Assembly (NCBI GenBank): GCA_015680685.1
Contig: MNCI01010871.1
Coordinates: 410,811-474,810 of the forward strand
Direction: 5' to 3'
Origin: Gnetum montanum
Taxonomy: Eukaryota > Streptophyta > Gnetopsida > Gnetales > Gnetaceae
DNA length: 64,000 nt
The notes under the pieces: generated by a model
The model's input: only the letters and a program-made list of their open reading frames with translations
Database searches by the model: none
What the model was told of the DNA's origin: nothing
In this document: positions 11,011 through 21,943 of the stretch, in pieces
Numbering within the stretch: the first letter of the stretch is position 1
Layout: each line of letters begins with the position of its first letter
Position numbers and translations under genes: made by a program

Positions 11011-11470
11011 ATAAATCACACATAAGAAAACATTGAACCATGTGTTCGTAACGAAGGATCAATTATTTCTACGTGATTGTGAAAAAGACTTAAAATTTCT
11101 TTTACATGCTTCAGCGTTTCTCTTTTTTTTTTTTGTGTTTTTTGTTTTTTTGCCTCACCCACTCAGCAGATTTGCGTGGTGAGTACCGGTTAACTCCGTG
11201 TGTGACCCAGATCAAAAGCATCAACAAATACTGCATACAATGTCAAAGAAAATGTGGTCTACGCCTGTAAGTTCTGCATTTTTCACATTTTTGATCTCAC
11301 AGCTCCTCTATCCCTCTATGCTTACAATATTACGGTGTTTTTCGTTGTGTTTTTCATTGCAATCTCGAAATGTGAAATGGAAATGCAGGTTTTCGTCAAT
11401 GAAGATCATATGTAGATTTTTCCTATGTTTTCTGAATTTTTTCATCATTTATGATATAAAGAAAATAGCC
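11011..11470. other. Upstream of the transporter relic; no first exon seen
   Basis: The sequence holds a T-rich run (11118-11150) and no frame matching the family's N-terminus. The missing start exon may have been lost or never included in this copy. Confidence 0.4.
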
Positions 11471-12908
11471 TTATAGTAGATCTCCTTGATATAAATCTAA
11501 ATTGATTTTCTGATATTGTTGATTCTAAGTTTAAGATGTTGGTCTATGACTCTCTCCTAAAGCTTCATAGTGTAGCTCATTAGTTTGATTCCTTTATAGT
11601 TTGCATAACTTTGTATATCTCCTTTATTTTTATAAATGGAAACAACAAAGTTTTCTTCAATTATTGAAAGGATAGATATGGCAAGAAATTGAAGTGTTCC
11701 CATGTAATTTATGTGAACACAATGCTTTAATCATTACTGAATTTGCACCTTGTTCATTAACAAACCAACAAAATTAGTGAGGATGTACATGATATTGTAT
11801 CTTTCTTTTTCTTTTATGAGAAATGAAAGTAAATGTAAAAATTTAATACATCCATTGGATGACCATTCTTACAATAGGGTAATCAATATCCTTTCAATAT
11901 ACCTCTTCAATGAAGGAAACAAAGAATTTAATTGAGATAGCTTAAGCAATGTATTAATAAAAATGCTATCAGGACATGCAACCAATTAACTTGTGGGATG
12001 GCACTTGTCTCAATCTGGCTGCTTTCACTTGGATCATTGCTTCATATGCTCATGCTGATTTTTCTTAAAACTTTAAGTCTGATTTGGTAAAGTTTCCTTT
12101 GTTTTTAATAAAATGTTTGAATTTATTTTTTCTTTTGGCCATTATTATAGATGAATTGACAAAGGAAATACAAGATGAAATTCCTTGATGTATGCTATTT
12201 TGAAAGGTGCCCTCTACCCACTACTTACCATTGCCTAAAATTAAAAATTGCTCTTGCATTTTTTTTAATGCCATAGGGTAGTTTCCACAATTTTTCTTGA
12301 GATTGGAAACAATGAAGAGTTTTTGACCAAAATTGATCTTTTCTTGGATCTTTCGAAAGGTGAACATTACCTTCTCCAGCCAGAAAATATGGAAAATGAT
12401 CCATTTTGCAGTCTCCATGAAATGAATGGTTACCCATCTTGTTTTGGACTTTTTAAAAGAAAGACATTACATTTAAAATTGAATTGATGATTAACAATGG
12501 AAAGAAAATTCTGAGTTCATGGAGTTGAAAAAGATAAAGCTCTTATTGAAATCCAACCCAAATCTTCCTCTTTAAATTAGAAGAAAAAGCTTTTCATCCT
12601 ACCATTAACCAATACCATTAAGGAAACAACTTTACATTGATGATGATATAAAACATGCCTACAGGTAACATTATTCATTCCCATGGTAACATGTCATGCA
12701 GTAACTTTTGCATATATCATGTATTGGTAATAGGTTAGACTGCATGATTCTGCATCTTGGTGCATACCGCAATGTGACTGTGCCATCTCTTGCATTTTTC
12801 TATTTCTATTTTTATTTTGCATTTTCACTCTTTTAAAATTGCTTTGCTGTGAAAATTTCATACACCATTGTGTTCCTGTTACGAAGCAAATAAAAGTAAA
12901 ACATACCT
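11471..12908 (-). repeat. Right arm of the long inverted duplication
   Basis: This is the inverted partner of 2310-2634 plus 4620-5972. Read on the minus strand it runs from the 'gaggtatg' phrase through the FPYFLAGEGNVHLSK segment to the LINE phrase beginning YKGIKLMSY near 11600. A plus-strand LINE scrap (DELTKEIQDEIP) lies at about 12150-12200, the mirror image of the left arm. It lacks the TRIM insertion. Frequent small differences show that the duplication is old. Confidence 0.8.
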
Positions 12909-13030
12909 TAGAATTTACGTACCTGGAGAACCTTTAAACTTGAAGGTAAGAAAACTACTGAAAACAGTGCAAAGATCTATTTTATAATTAGATAGCAATT
13001 TGTATTGAAATTAGAGAAAACAAACAACAT
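12909..13030 (-). repeat. Fragment of the direct-repeat A family
   Basis: On the minus strand this matches 380-480 of copy A, including 'ttgctatctaattata', 'tttgcact' and 'aaaggttctcc'. It abuts the outer end of the right inverted arm, so that arm's boundary falls inside or beside a copy of this repeat. Confidence 0.65.
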
Positions 13031-13102
13031 TTCGTATTCCATAGTCTTAGAATTCCATTAAAAAAAATAATGCAAGGACCCTTACAAATCATTTTCTCAC
13101 GT

Positions 13103-13413
13103 CATGATGCTGTAATGCTTACGAAATTTTAACAAGATACATGATTTGTTAGGATACAGCATTCTAACAAAAAAAATACAAAAAAGGATTATTTCAGTCT
13201 CAACATTTTTTGGTGAAATACGAAGAATTTAGATGGACTCACTGCACTACCTTGGCAGTATTCATGCAACTCATGATGCTGTAATGCTTACGAATTTCAA
13301 CAAATTAGGGCTACAATACATAATTTGTTAGGATACAGCATTCTGACGGGAAAATAAAAGAAACTATTGCTTCAGTCTCAACATTCTACCGTGAAACATG
13401 AAGAATTTAGATG
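13103..13413 (+). repeat. Two tandem units of about 169 bp
   Basis: Units start at 13103 and 13272 with 'catgatgctgtaatgcttacg' and share 'tttgttaggatacagcattct' and 'gaagaatttagatggact' (each quoted in part). The second is cut by the copia element that begins at about 13414. On the far side of that element, 'cattcatgcaagtag' near 17930 resembles the 'cattcatgcaact' between the units, which suggests insertion into this array. Confidence 0.7.
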
Positions 13414-13415
13414 GA

Positions 13416-13520
13416 CTGGGTGTCAGCTGTGGCTGTGCATTGGTAGCCTCAATAAAGAAAAAAAACAAAACAGGGGCAAATGGAGGCAACTGAATTTCAC
13501 ATTTTTATTTAACAAGAATC
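13416..13520 (-). repeat. 3' LTR remnant of the copia element
   Basis: The segment sharing 'tagcctcaataaag' and 'ctgaatttcac' matches the inner part of the right LTR (about 17640-17730). The pol coding end (GVCTLND) abuts it directly, so the U3 portion and polypurine tract appear deleted. Confidence 0.65.
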
Positions 13521-14150
13521 ATTCAATGTGCAAACTCCAAACTGCTTTCTTAGCCTCTAGAATGTTGATAACTTGAGGGCTTTGGTTAGAATATCAGCAA
13601 GTTGATCTTCACTCTAAAAAACACTAAATCAATAACACCATCATTGCATAGATCATGCAAGAAATGAAATTTCACATTACTATGCTTGCTTCTTCCATGT
13701 AGCATAGGATTTTTGGACAACTTTATGGTGGAATTGTTGTCACAGAAAATTATAGTAGCCCCCTCTTTGCTTGAAATATAGCTCATTAAGAAATTTTCTT
13801 AGCCAAATAGCTTGGCAAGCACAAGATGTCGTAGCAACAAATTCAGCCTTTGTGGTTGACAATGTGACAGTTGATTGCTTCTTGGATGACTATGAAACAA
13901 CCCTTGTACCTATCATAAAAACATATTCCAAAGTGCTCTTCCTCTCATCTTGATCTCCTAGATAATCACTATCAATAAATAGATCAGATTTCTTGCCTTT
14001 CTTGTAAAATAGCCCAAAATCTTTAGTCCCTTGCAAGTAATGAAATACTCTTTTAGTAGCCAACAAGTGCATCTTCTTTGGAGACTCCATGTGTCTGCTG
14101 ATAAGACTCACAACATGCATTATATCAGGTCTAGTTGCAGTCAAATACAT
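13521..14150 (-). pseudogene. Copia RNase H domain and pol C-terminus
   Basis: Minus-strand frames encode the typical copia end of pol: TRPDIMHVVSLISRHMESP, HLLATKRVFHYLQGTKDFGL, then IIFCDNNSTIKLSKNPMLHG and SKHSNVKFHFLHDL. A frameshift precedes a DQLADILTKAL segment ending GVCTLND. This domain degrades the RNA strand during reverse transcription. The breaks make it non-functional. Confidence 0.85.
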
Positions 14151-14165
14151 TAGACTCTCAACAAT

Positions 14166-14910
14166 TTATTTGTAAAGTGTAGCCTCCACCTTGCTTCCTT
14201 TAGGATCTTTGTTTAGCCTCAAGACAATCTCAATTGGAGTGCTTACAAGATTGCAATCCTTCATCTTAAACCTCTCCAAAATTTCTTTGACATACTTCTT
14301 TTGAGAAATATAGATTCCAACAGGGGATTGCACTACTTTCATGCCAAAATAGTAAGGCATTTTTTCAAGATCAATCATTTCAAACTCATCCATCATTGAC
14401 TTCTTAAATTTTTCAAACGAATCACTATCATTCCCAATAAAATAAGATCATCAACATATAAACATACAATGAGCACTTTTCGTCTATCAATCTTTGTAAA
14501 AAGTGTATACTTATATGGACATTTTTTAAATCCCTCCTTAGAAAAATAGGTATTTATATGACTATACCAAGCTCTTGGAGCTTGTTTTAGTCTATACAAA
14601 TCCTTTTTTAATTTATAGACCTTGTGCTCACTACCAAGCTTCACAAAACAAGGAGCTAATCAATAAATACCTGTTCCTCCAAGTCTTCATGCAAGAATGT
14701 AGACTTAACATCCATTTGGAAAATAAGCCATGAATTTTGTGTTGCCAATGCAATCACCAATTTGATTGTATCATGCCTTGCAGCAAGAGAAAAGACTTTT
14801 TTTATAGTCAATCCCATATTCTTGCTTGTATCCCTTAGCCACCAGTCACGCCTTATAATTCTCAACTTCACTAGTTTCCTTTAGTTTTGTTTTGAAGACC
14901 CACTTCACAC
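14166..14910 (-). pseudogene. Copia reverse transcriptase domain
   Basis: Minus-strand frames give FQMDVKSTFLHEDLEEQVFI, then VYKLKKDLYRLKQAPRAWY and the catalytic YVDDLILLG, followed by FGMKVVQSPVGIYISQKKY. These are the ordered motifs of Ty1/copia reverse transcriptases. The YVDD catalytic box is intact, but frame breaks separate the pieces near 14396, 14650 and 14870. Confidence 0.9.
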
Positions 14911-15550
14911 CAATGGTTTTCTGCCCTTTGGAAGATCAACCAGCTCCCAAGTATCATTTTTCTTAATGGCTTTAATTTTATCATCCATTGCCTTTCTCCA
15001 TTTTGATTCTTACTAGCACTTTCAAAAGTTGTGGAATCAGAATATGCAAACAAAGCAAAGTGGGTGATTGGGTCATCAGATTGGTCAATCCCAGTTACCT
15101 CATAATCCATCATCCATAAGGGTCTTTTTTGAATACAACAAGATTTAACTACTGCTACTATTGATGAAGTTTCAACCTCCACAATTCTTGGTGCTTTAGC
15201 CTTCGTGGATTTTGGGATTTTAGCCTCCATAGTTCTTGGTGCTTTGAAGTATGCAGTTCTAGGTTATGTAGTTTTAGGTGCTATGGAGTCTATAGTTTCA
15301 GTACTAAAAATAATTGAAGTAGGCTACTACCCATTCAAATTCCATGTGCTCTCTTCATCAAAGATGACATCTCTACTAGTCACAATCTTCTTTGTTAGAG
15401 GATTATACAATTTTCATGCTTTGGATGCTTCACTCTTATCCTCTAGCTTCTTCCTCTTCTCATAGGGGATATGTGCGTAGGTAATGCAACCAAAGATTCT
15501 GAAGTGATCCACTGTTGGTTTCCTCCCACTTCAAGCCTCTTCTAGTATCA
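14911..15550 (-). pseudogene. Copia linker between integrase and reverse transcriptase
   Basis: This stretch corresponds to the variable region between integrase and reverse transcriptase, with fragments such as WMIKLKPLRK near 14980. Motif support is weak. It is assigned by position between two recognised domains on the same strand. Confidence 0.55.
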
Positions 15551-15554
15551 TATT

Positions 15555-16130
15555 TTAAACAACAAAGGTGGGATTTTTGTTCAAAACATGGATGCTCCAA
15601 TTCATAGCCTCAAACCAAAAACTCTTTGGAATACTTCCTCTTGCTAAGAGGCTTCTCACCATATTGAGGATGGTTCTATTTTTCCTCTCTAATACACCAT
15701 TTTGTTGTGGTATATAAGGGGGTTGTGAGCTCTCTTCGAATGCTATGATTTTCACAAAAAACATCAAACTCTTTTCAACAATAGTCTCCTCCACAATTTG
15801 TACAAAGAGTCTTAATGACCTTTCCAGACTCATTCTCAACATGTGCCTTGAAGCTTTTAAATGCATTAAAAGCTTTAGACTTCTTCTACAAAAACAAACC
15901 CAACTTTTTTGAGTATAATCATCAATGAAGGTGATCAAGTACCTCTTACCTCCATTTGAAGATGGTTTTATTGGCCCACAAATGTCGAAGTGAACTAGTT
16001 CAAGGACATTCTTTGCTCTCCATGATTTTCCTTGAAATAATTGAGAATGATGTTGTTTACCAACAACACATTATTCATAGACTCTAGAAGGAACTGTAAT
16101 TTGAGGAACACTTATCACCATATTTTTCTA
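15555..16130 (-). pseudogene. Copia integrase domain
   Basis: The minus strand encodes ITFIDDYTQKSWV (family: FIDDYSRKTWVYF, carrying the first catalytic Asp) and PPYIPQQNGVLERKNRTIL (family: PQQNGVAERKNRTL, carrying the catalytic Glu). The segment between them is out of frame, hiding the second Asp. Integrase inserts the DNA copy into the genome; this one is broken. Confidence 0.85.
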
Positions 16131-16683
16131 TTGCAAAGTCTTTAGTCCTCTAAAATTCAAGTGGCCATAGCAAAAATGCCAAAGCCATGTTGGGTCTTTT
16201 ACATCAACCTTCAAGAAATATCTAGCACTTTCAATCCTCAATGAAAATAATCTATTGGAGCTCATTTGAACAACTACAATAGCTCCTCTGAAGGATCATA
16301 AATTTCACAAGCAACCTTCTAAATGGTTATTACATAATCTTTCTCTTACAATTGACCAACACTTAACAAATTACTTTTCAAATCAAGAATATAAAAAACA
16401 TTGGAAATTGTTTATACAAAACCATTCTTGATTCTAATGTTAATATCCCCTTTTCCCATTACATTTACAATAGAAAAATCACCAAACTTACTATAGAATG
16501 AAAACTTTCATCTAAGTAAGAAAAAGAAGAGTTACATCCACACATATGGTTGCTGTAGCCAGTATCCACATACCATACATCTGACTGAGACTCTTGGTTG
16601 GATTGAACCACCATCAACAAAGTGTTAGAATCCTTCTCTTCTATAAAATTTGATTTTTCTCCTTTGTCATTGGGTAGTTTAGT

Positions 16684-16890
16684 TTAGCATTCAAAACAAT
16701 AGTGTCCATATTTATGATATCTAAAGCATTCCACCTTAGATTTTTCAACTTGTCTTCTACCTTTTCCTTGAAATTTATCATCATCCCCTTTGAAATGTCC
16801 ATTGCCATCTCTAGTGCCTTGATCTCCTCTTCTTCTACCTCTACATCTACCTCTTCCTCTTGAGGAATAAGTAAAAGTAGAAGCCTTCAA
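16684..16890 (-). pseudogene. Copia gag zinc knuckle region
   Basis: An Arg/Gly-rich basic stretch (SSRGRGRCRGRRRGDQG) is followed by a nucleocapsid knuckle reading CFRYHKYGHYCFEC, in which the second Cys of the usual C-X2-C has become His. This region binds RNA during packaging in intact elements. Confidence 0.8.
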
Positions 16891-17085
16891 AGCTTGCTAT
16901 TCAGAAGTTGAATTTCAATTCATCTTCTATTCATGGACTAACAAAGAACTTTGAAGTTCATCAAGGGAAAGTGCATCAACATCTTTGGATTCTTCAATTG
17001 AACAAACAACATAATCAAACTTGGGGAATAGGGAACATAATATCTTTTCAATAATAATCACATCCTCCATCTTCTCATCATGAAA

Positions 17086-17511
17086 TTACATGTTATTGGT
17101 TATCTCCATTGTCCTTGCACAATAGTTGGTAATAGACTCCCCATCTTTCATCTGCAAAGTCTTAAAATCCCTTCTCACGGCTTGAAGCTGTGCACGCTTT
17201 ACTCTTGAAGACCCTTGATATTTCTTCTTCATAGAATTCCAAATATCCTTGTAAGTTTCCTTGCTAAGAATAATCTCTAGGATAGAACAATTAATTTCTT
17301 GAAATAAATAATTCTTTACCTTCAAATCTTTCAACCTTAGTCCCTTTAGCTCCTTTCTTTGTTCATTTGTTAGTGTAGTCTTAGCTATAGGTGCTACTAC
17401 ACCATCTTCAACAACTTGCCAGTACTCCTTAGACTTCAAGAAATTTTCCATTAACATGCTCCAATGATCATAGTAACCATCAAATGCTTGTACAAAATTT
17501 TTAGAGGCCAT
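17086..17511 (-). pseudogene. Copia gag capsid region
   Basis: A 141-residue open frame starts MASKNFVQAFDGYYDHWS and continues with LRLKDLKVKNYLFQEI, SKETYKDIWNSMKKKYQG and RAQLQAVRRDFKTLQMKDGE, the typical plant copia gag (UBN2-type) capsid sequence. The ATG lies about 100 bp inside the 5' LTR and primer site, as expected. The frame ends early at 17086. Confidence 0.85.
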
Positions 17512-17614
17512 TTATGCACTACTATGCTCTTCTCTTAAGTCTCCTAAACTAAGTGCATTGTTGTGCTTTTCTCTCTAGCCTCCTAAACTAGGCTTTCTTC
17601 TAGCCTCCTAAACC

Positions 17615-17628
17615 GAGCTTCGATACCA
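17615..17628 (-). other. Primer-binding site, initiator tRNA-Met type
   Basis: The minus strand reads TGGTATCGAAGCTC, close to the usual TGGTATCAGAGC, and lies next to the inner edge of the right LTR. This fixes the element's orientation. Confidence 0.8.
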
Positions 17629-17632
17629 TTAT

Positions 17633-17930
17633 CAACCTCTATGAGTATGCACTGCTAGCCTCAAATAAAGAAAAAAATAGAATAAAATAGGGATAAACAG
17701 AGGCACTGAATTTCACACTCGTATTCAACTAATAATGGCCTTTAAATAGGCAAATACATCAATGGAAAATAGAAACTGAATCCTAATATGAAGCAACTTC
17801 TAAAGAAAGAAAATAGCAACCAAATCCCTAAGGATAGTTCCTAAAGACTAGGATAAACAAAAAAAGCATGTTTAATAATTAAACACATTTAACACTTGGT
17901 ACACTTGAAAGAAATTTAAACCTTAATAGC
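17633..17930 (-). repeat. 5' LTR of the copia element
   Basis: The inner part (to about 17730) matches the left remnant. The rest has no partner in the window. The outer end at about 17930 is uncertain. Confidence 0.6.
17741..17748 (-). promoter_or_regulatory. TATA-like box in the copia 5' LTR
   Basis: The minus strand reads TATTTAAA within GCCTATTTAAAGGCC. It lies about 25-30 bp before the segment shared by both LTR copies, fitting a transcription start at the beginning of R. Confidence 0.55.
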
Positions 17931-18700
17931 ATTCATGCAAGTAGCCTTACAGGAGCATAAAGTAACAAAGGAATTCACGAAGTCAAACCATCAATGTGTA
18001 GCTAAGTAAAGTCAATGAGAGGTCTTGATATAAGTGAGGATGAAAGCACAAAAACTTGGGTAAGGCAAGTTTGCTACCTCTTTAGAAATATCATAAAATA
18101 GTCATGGTAGCTATGCAACTTAATTTTAGTAGATGCAACTTATTGACTAAAAACTTGATCTCCCACAAGAGCTACGCATGTAAAAATTGTAGCAAGTGCT
18201 CATTGCAACACAAAAATCATTTGAAAATCTAGCTAGAAAAATGAACGAAATCCATGAATGAAACCAAGTTAGGTTTTTCTCTACTTGGAAGAGAATGAAA
18301 ACCACAAATTGATATCTTTTCTTAATTAATTTTCCATATAATTTACTTAGTGAAAAGGCAAACATTTTTTGTTTACCACTTTATTCAATTGTCTTGGCTT
18401 CAAGCCTATGGCATATGGTTACCAAGTCTTTTCCACTTGGAGTATGTTTACTTACATGGTTATATTTTTTGTAAGTTAAATTTACATGAAATTATCATGT
18501 TGGGTATAATGTTTTCATTCCAACACCCAACACCACTCACCATAGCAACTATGTTGTGCAAGCTATTCACCAAATCTTAATGGTGCTCTATATGCTTAAA
18601 TTTTTAAAATATAGAAGATAATATTCAAGAAATAAAATATTTATTTTTTACTTTATACTTAATGGTAATGGTGTGACATTTATCAAGGGATAAAACAACT
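17931..18700. other. No gene recognised
   Basis: AT-rich sequence between the copia element and the helicase relic. No domain or repeat boundary was found. Confidence 0.4.
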
Positions 18701-18719
18701 CAATTAGGAGTGCACGTTC

Positions 18720-20480
18720 CATAATCTTCAATGCTTACTTGTCGATGTGCTCCTCAATTTGTAGAGTGTATGTTTGATACTCTTCAATCCTTGCTTATTC
18801 TAATAAATTTTTTGACATCCATAATATTAAAAATGCATCATTAGAAAGATTGTAAAATCATTCTTTATTAAATTTAATAGGTTTCTATTCATCCAGTCTA
18901 CTTTGAAGGTGAAAAGCTTTTGATATCTTGATGTATCTTTCTTTGGAAATTGGAAGTAATATCTTCAAACTAGAAATATTGTTTCTTGAAGATAGTGCCA
19001 CAAATGTAAGACCTAGTATATTTTTATTTTCAACATCTCCACATGTTTTCTACAAAATCATTACCTATGACTTATATATAGTTAAATCCCATGTTGATCT
19101 CAATGATAGCTGGCAAGATCCTTTATGTCTGATTGGTGGAGTGGGTACTTGTCGAGGATGTTCGTGATCATATGGGATTCCAGTGTAAGTCAAACTCAAT
19201 GATAACATACAATGGTAGCTATGGAGGTTTACAGTTGGAGGGAATGTAAATTATTTTCTTAATTACTTTCAACACACCATTAACCAATCCTAGTTCTAGC
19301 CATAGATTAATAGTAAGCACAATCCTTCTAGTTTCACAGATAAATACTACTTAATCTAATTCTCGTTCTTCATCATCCTAGAATTTGATACCATTTTTTT
19401 TTCTATTTACTACACACCATGGAACTAGCTTATGCATTTTTAGGAATACCTTTTCATTATATATATGCATCTTATCCTTTGTATCAAACAAATGCATAGA
19501 ATCATCAAACCCATCTCGACCCTCTAATGTCGATGGAAGTTTCATTCTCAATATCGACAATTCATATCATAATCATTAATCTTTTCTTCTTCTATATTGA
19601 TCATAACTTCTCTAAATCTTTGTTGGCATGGATCATCTCCTTTTTGTTAATACACAACATCCAAGGTTACAAATGTATTGAATGCTAACCACAAATTCTT
19701 TGCATGGATCTGAGATGATATGTACGGTATAACATCTTTCACAAATGGAAGCTATACAAAAATCTCCAATAAGTATTACTAATCTACCATCAAAATTCTC
19801 TAATCAGTTATTTAGAAATATTACTATAGGTAGGTCTAGCCAATAAAAATCTGTTGCACTTAGAGTAAAAAAAAAAAATAGTTAGTGTATCCAACTCATT
19901 TATCAAATCAAACAATTATCCTTTGGATTTTCTTTAATGGGAAGATGTTCCTCATACTATTGTTCCAAATCTCATCAAATTATCAACAAAATTATCTATC
20001 TATGCATTTTGTAGTCCTTCACATAATTCTTGGATTTTTAATGATGCTTTGGTGATTTTTTTTTAAGAATAATGATGTTGATTTCAATGTACAATGTCAT
20101 ATTTTCATGATGTAAATGTAATATCTAAACATAAAATTAATATAGTTTCATTTCTTCATTATTTCTTCCTAGATCATGTTTTACATCTCTAAAAGGAAAA
20201 TGTGTTAGCAACTATACCTAATAATAATCTATCCATTTTTCCTCTTCTATTTTTGGAGCTACTCTATATCTAGGACATGTTCTAACAACTAGTTATGGTT
20301 AAGTCCTTGAAATTAATACCTCTTTCTTTTTAGAGCTAAACATAAAGTATTTCAAAACATTCAATAATGAAGCTCCTTCCATTTCTAATGGTTTCTTTTG
20401 ATATGCATTGATAAGGGATACATAGTTTTGAAGCTGAAATTGAAATGCTTTGTATTATGTTTGGAGACCTTTCAAATATA
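18720..20480 (-). pseudogene. PIF1-like helicase relic, probably of a Helitron
   Basis: Minus-strand reading, in order: an upstream segment at about 20200-20300 (VVRTCPRYRVAP, HFPFRDVKH) resembling the region before the helicase in plant Helitron-like proteins; FDGRLVILIGDF near 19780, matching the FGG-(hydrophobic)-GDF core of PIF1 helicases; GRDGFDDSMHLF near 19500; IVLTINLWLELGLVNG near 19300 (family: VMLTxNLWxxxGLVNG); LPLYVIIEFD near 19210; and LTIYKS and LGLTFVALSS near 19030 (family: LTIHKSQG and LTFVALSR). Stops and frameshifts are frequent and the HKSQG motif is lost. These enzymes unwind DNA in rolling-circle transposition. The Rep domain and Helitron ends were not found, so a host PIF1-derived copy remains possible. 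Confidence 0.8.
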
Positions 20481-20659
20481 CATAGTATATGTATAGCAAC
20501 ATACAAATATCTCTTGTTACCATAGAGCATTTTTTTTTATTCCTTGTTAATCTTAGCATACACATATGTAAAATGTAGTTTAATCATATTTCAACATTTT
20601 TCATCCACAATTACATATATCATCCCATTGTCCTCAAAGGCTCAAAGTGAACTTTTAAC

Positions 20660-21943
20660 TATTGATGCCAACATTACCAATGCTAGGCATGACGCCATGA
20701 TCAACAAGTCCAATCCCTTGGCATTGAGCACAAACAAAGTTAATTTGTACAAGCATGTCTTGTGACCCAATTCATAATGGCAAGCTTGTGGTGGTGATTA
20801 TGTTGCCACGCCATGATGGCATGGATGTAATAGCCTATGTGGCGTAAAACATGGGTTATGTAATAGCTACAGAGGTGGCGTAACTGATGGTGGTGGTGTC
20901 AAGAGTTACATGCATTACGTAGAAACATGGGACATGGTTGTGACTGATAGTGGACATGGTGGAGAACATGGTGATAGTGGTAGGAGTTACAAAGGTGGTG
21001 GACAAACTAACATGTGGTGGTGGTTACACTGAGTGAATGGTGGTAACTGTTGGTGTGGGAGTTACAATTGTAGTAACTAATAATAGGTGGTAACTAAAAC
21101 TGATGTGGAACATGGGAATTTAAAACCACAAAATGAACTACTATAAAATAAGAACAAAGGGGGGAGCAAAGGTGAGAACATTAGGACTAGCCTCTCTCTT
21201 ACATTGGGGGCCAACCTCTCTCTCATCAAAGCTAGCATCTCTCTCACATTAGGGGCCAGTCTCTTTCTCATCAGGGCTAGTCTCTCTCTCACATTGGGGG
21301 CCAACCTCTCTCTCATTGGGGCCAACCTCTCTCACACATTGGGGCCAGCCTCTCTCTCATCACCTATTGGGTCTCCCCTTCTTTGAGCATCAGATCTTGG
21401 GACCAGCCAGGAAGCCAGTAGGTGGTGGTTTCTTTCTTTTTGCATTGCAGTAGGTAGCCTCCCTTCTCCTTGGTAGCAACAGCTCTAAAATGACGGACAA
21501 GTAGCAAGAAACTTGTTGGAGACAGTGGCATGCACATTCAGTGATTTCATAGTGCATGTTAGAGGGTCCTAATAGTAGCAATAGTCTCTCTCAGTAGTGC
21601 ATGCTAGAGGCTCTCCCTCTCTTGTGATAACTTCGAATGATGAAAGTTGTAGGTGATGCATAGATGACTATGGTAGGTGATGTGAATAGGTGTTGAGTGT
21701 TAGCAACGTGAGCATGATAGCGCAAAGCATTAGAAGCTCTCTTCCTCTCTCTCCCTCCTTCTTACTCCAATCTACATGCTACAAACAACAATCAAGGCAT
21801 TTATGTACATGGCAAATGTAGATGCACGTCAACAGCAACATGTGATGGTGGTGATGCTTGATAGTCTCTCCCATCGATGATGACATGTGCAGGCAATGGC
21901 AGACATGTCTACATGAGATGTGTTAGAGGCTCTCTTTCCAATG
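20660..21943 (+). repeat. Left long LTR, first part
   Basis: It matches 32961 to about 34240 throughout, including 'aagttaatttgtacaa', the 'ggtggtggttac' style repeats and the CTCTCT-rich tandem block. It is interrupted at the gypsy target site CAATG. Confidence 0.9.
21184..21365 (-). repeat. Tandem 21/24-bp repeat inside the left long LTR
   Basis: Alternating units of about 24 bp (type 'cctctctctcacattggggg') and 21 bp (type 'cctctctctcatcaaggct') are arrayed about eight times. On the minus strand they stay open and encode a reiterated ERLAPNVRERLALMR pattern. The same array recurs at 33485-33672. The open frame may simply follow from unit lengths divisible by three. Confidence 0.8.

Larger units (their letters stand above)
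13414..17930 (-). mobile_element. Degenerate Ty1/copia retrotransposon
   Basis: This is a minus-strand element in copia order (gag, integrase, reverse transcriptase, RNase H), with an initiator-Met primer site next to the right-hand LTR. Many stops and frameshifts disable it. The right LTR (5' LTR) keeps a TATA-like box. The left LTR keeps only about 105 bp, matching the R/U5 side of the right LTR. The outer right boundary (about 17930) is estimated from the flanking tandem repeat and is not exact. Confidence 0.85.

Noticed and set aside
13103-13413. CRISPR-like or satellite array
   Set aside because: Only two units of 169 bp, in a plant-type sequence, with no repeat-spacer pattern.
21077-21325. 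Arg/Leu-rich repeated peptide frame as a real protein
   Set aside because: It lies inside an LTR, on the minus strand of a simple tandem repeat whose unit lengths are multiples of three. Reported only as a repeat and a low-interest finding.
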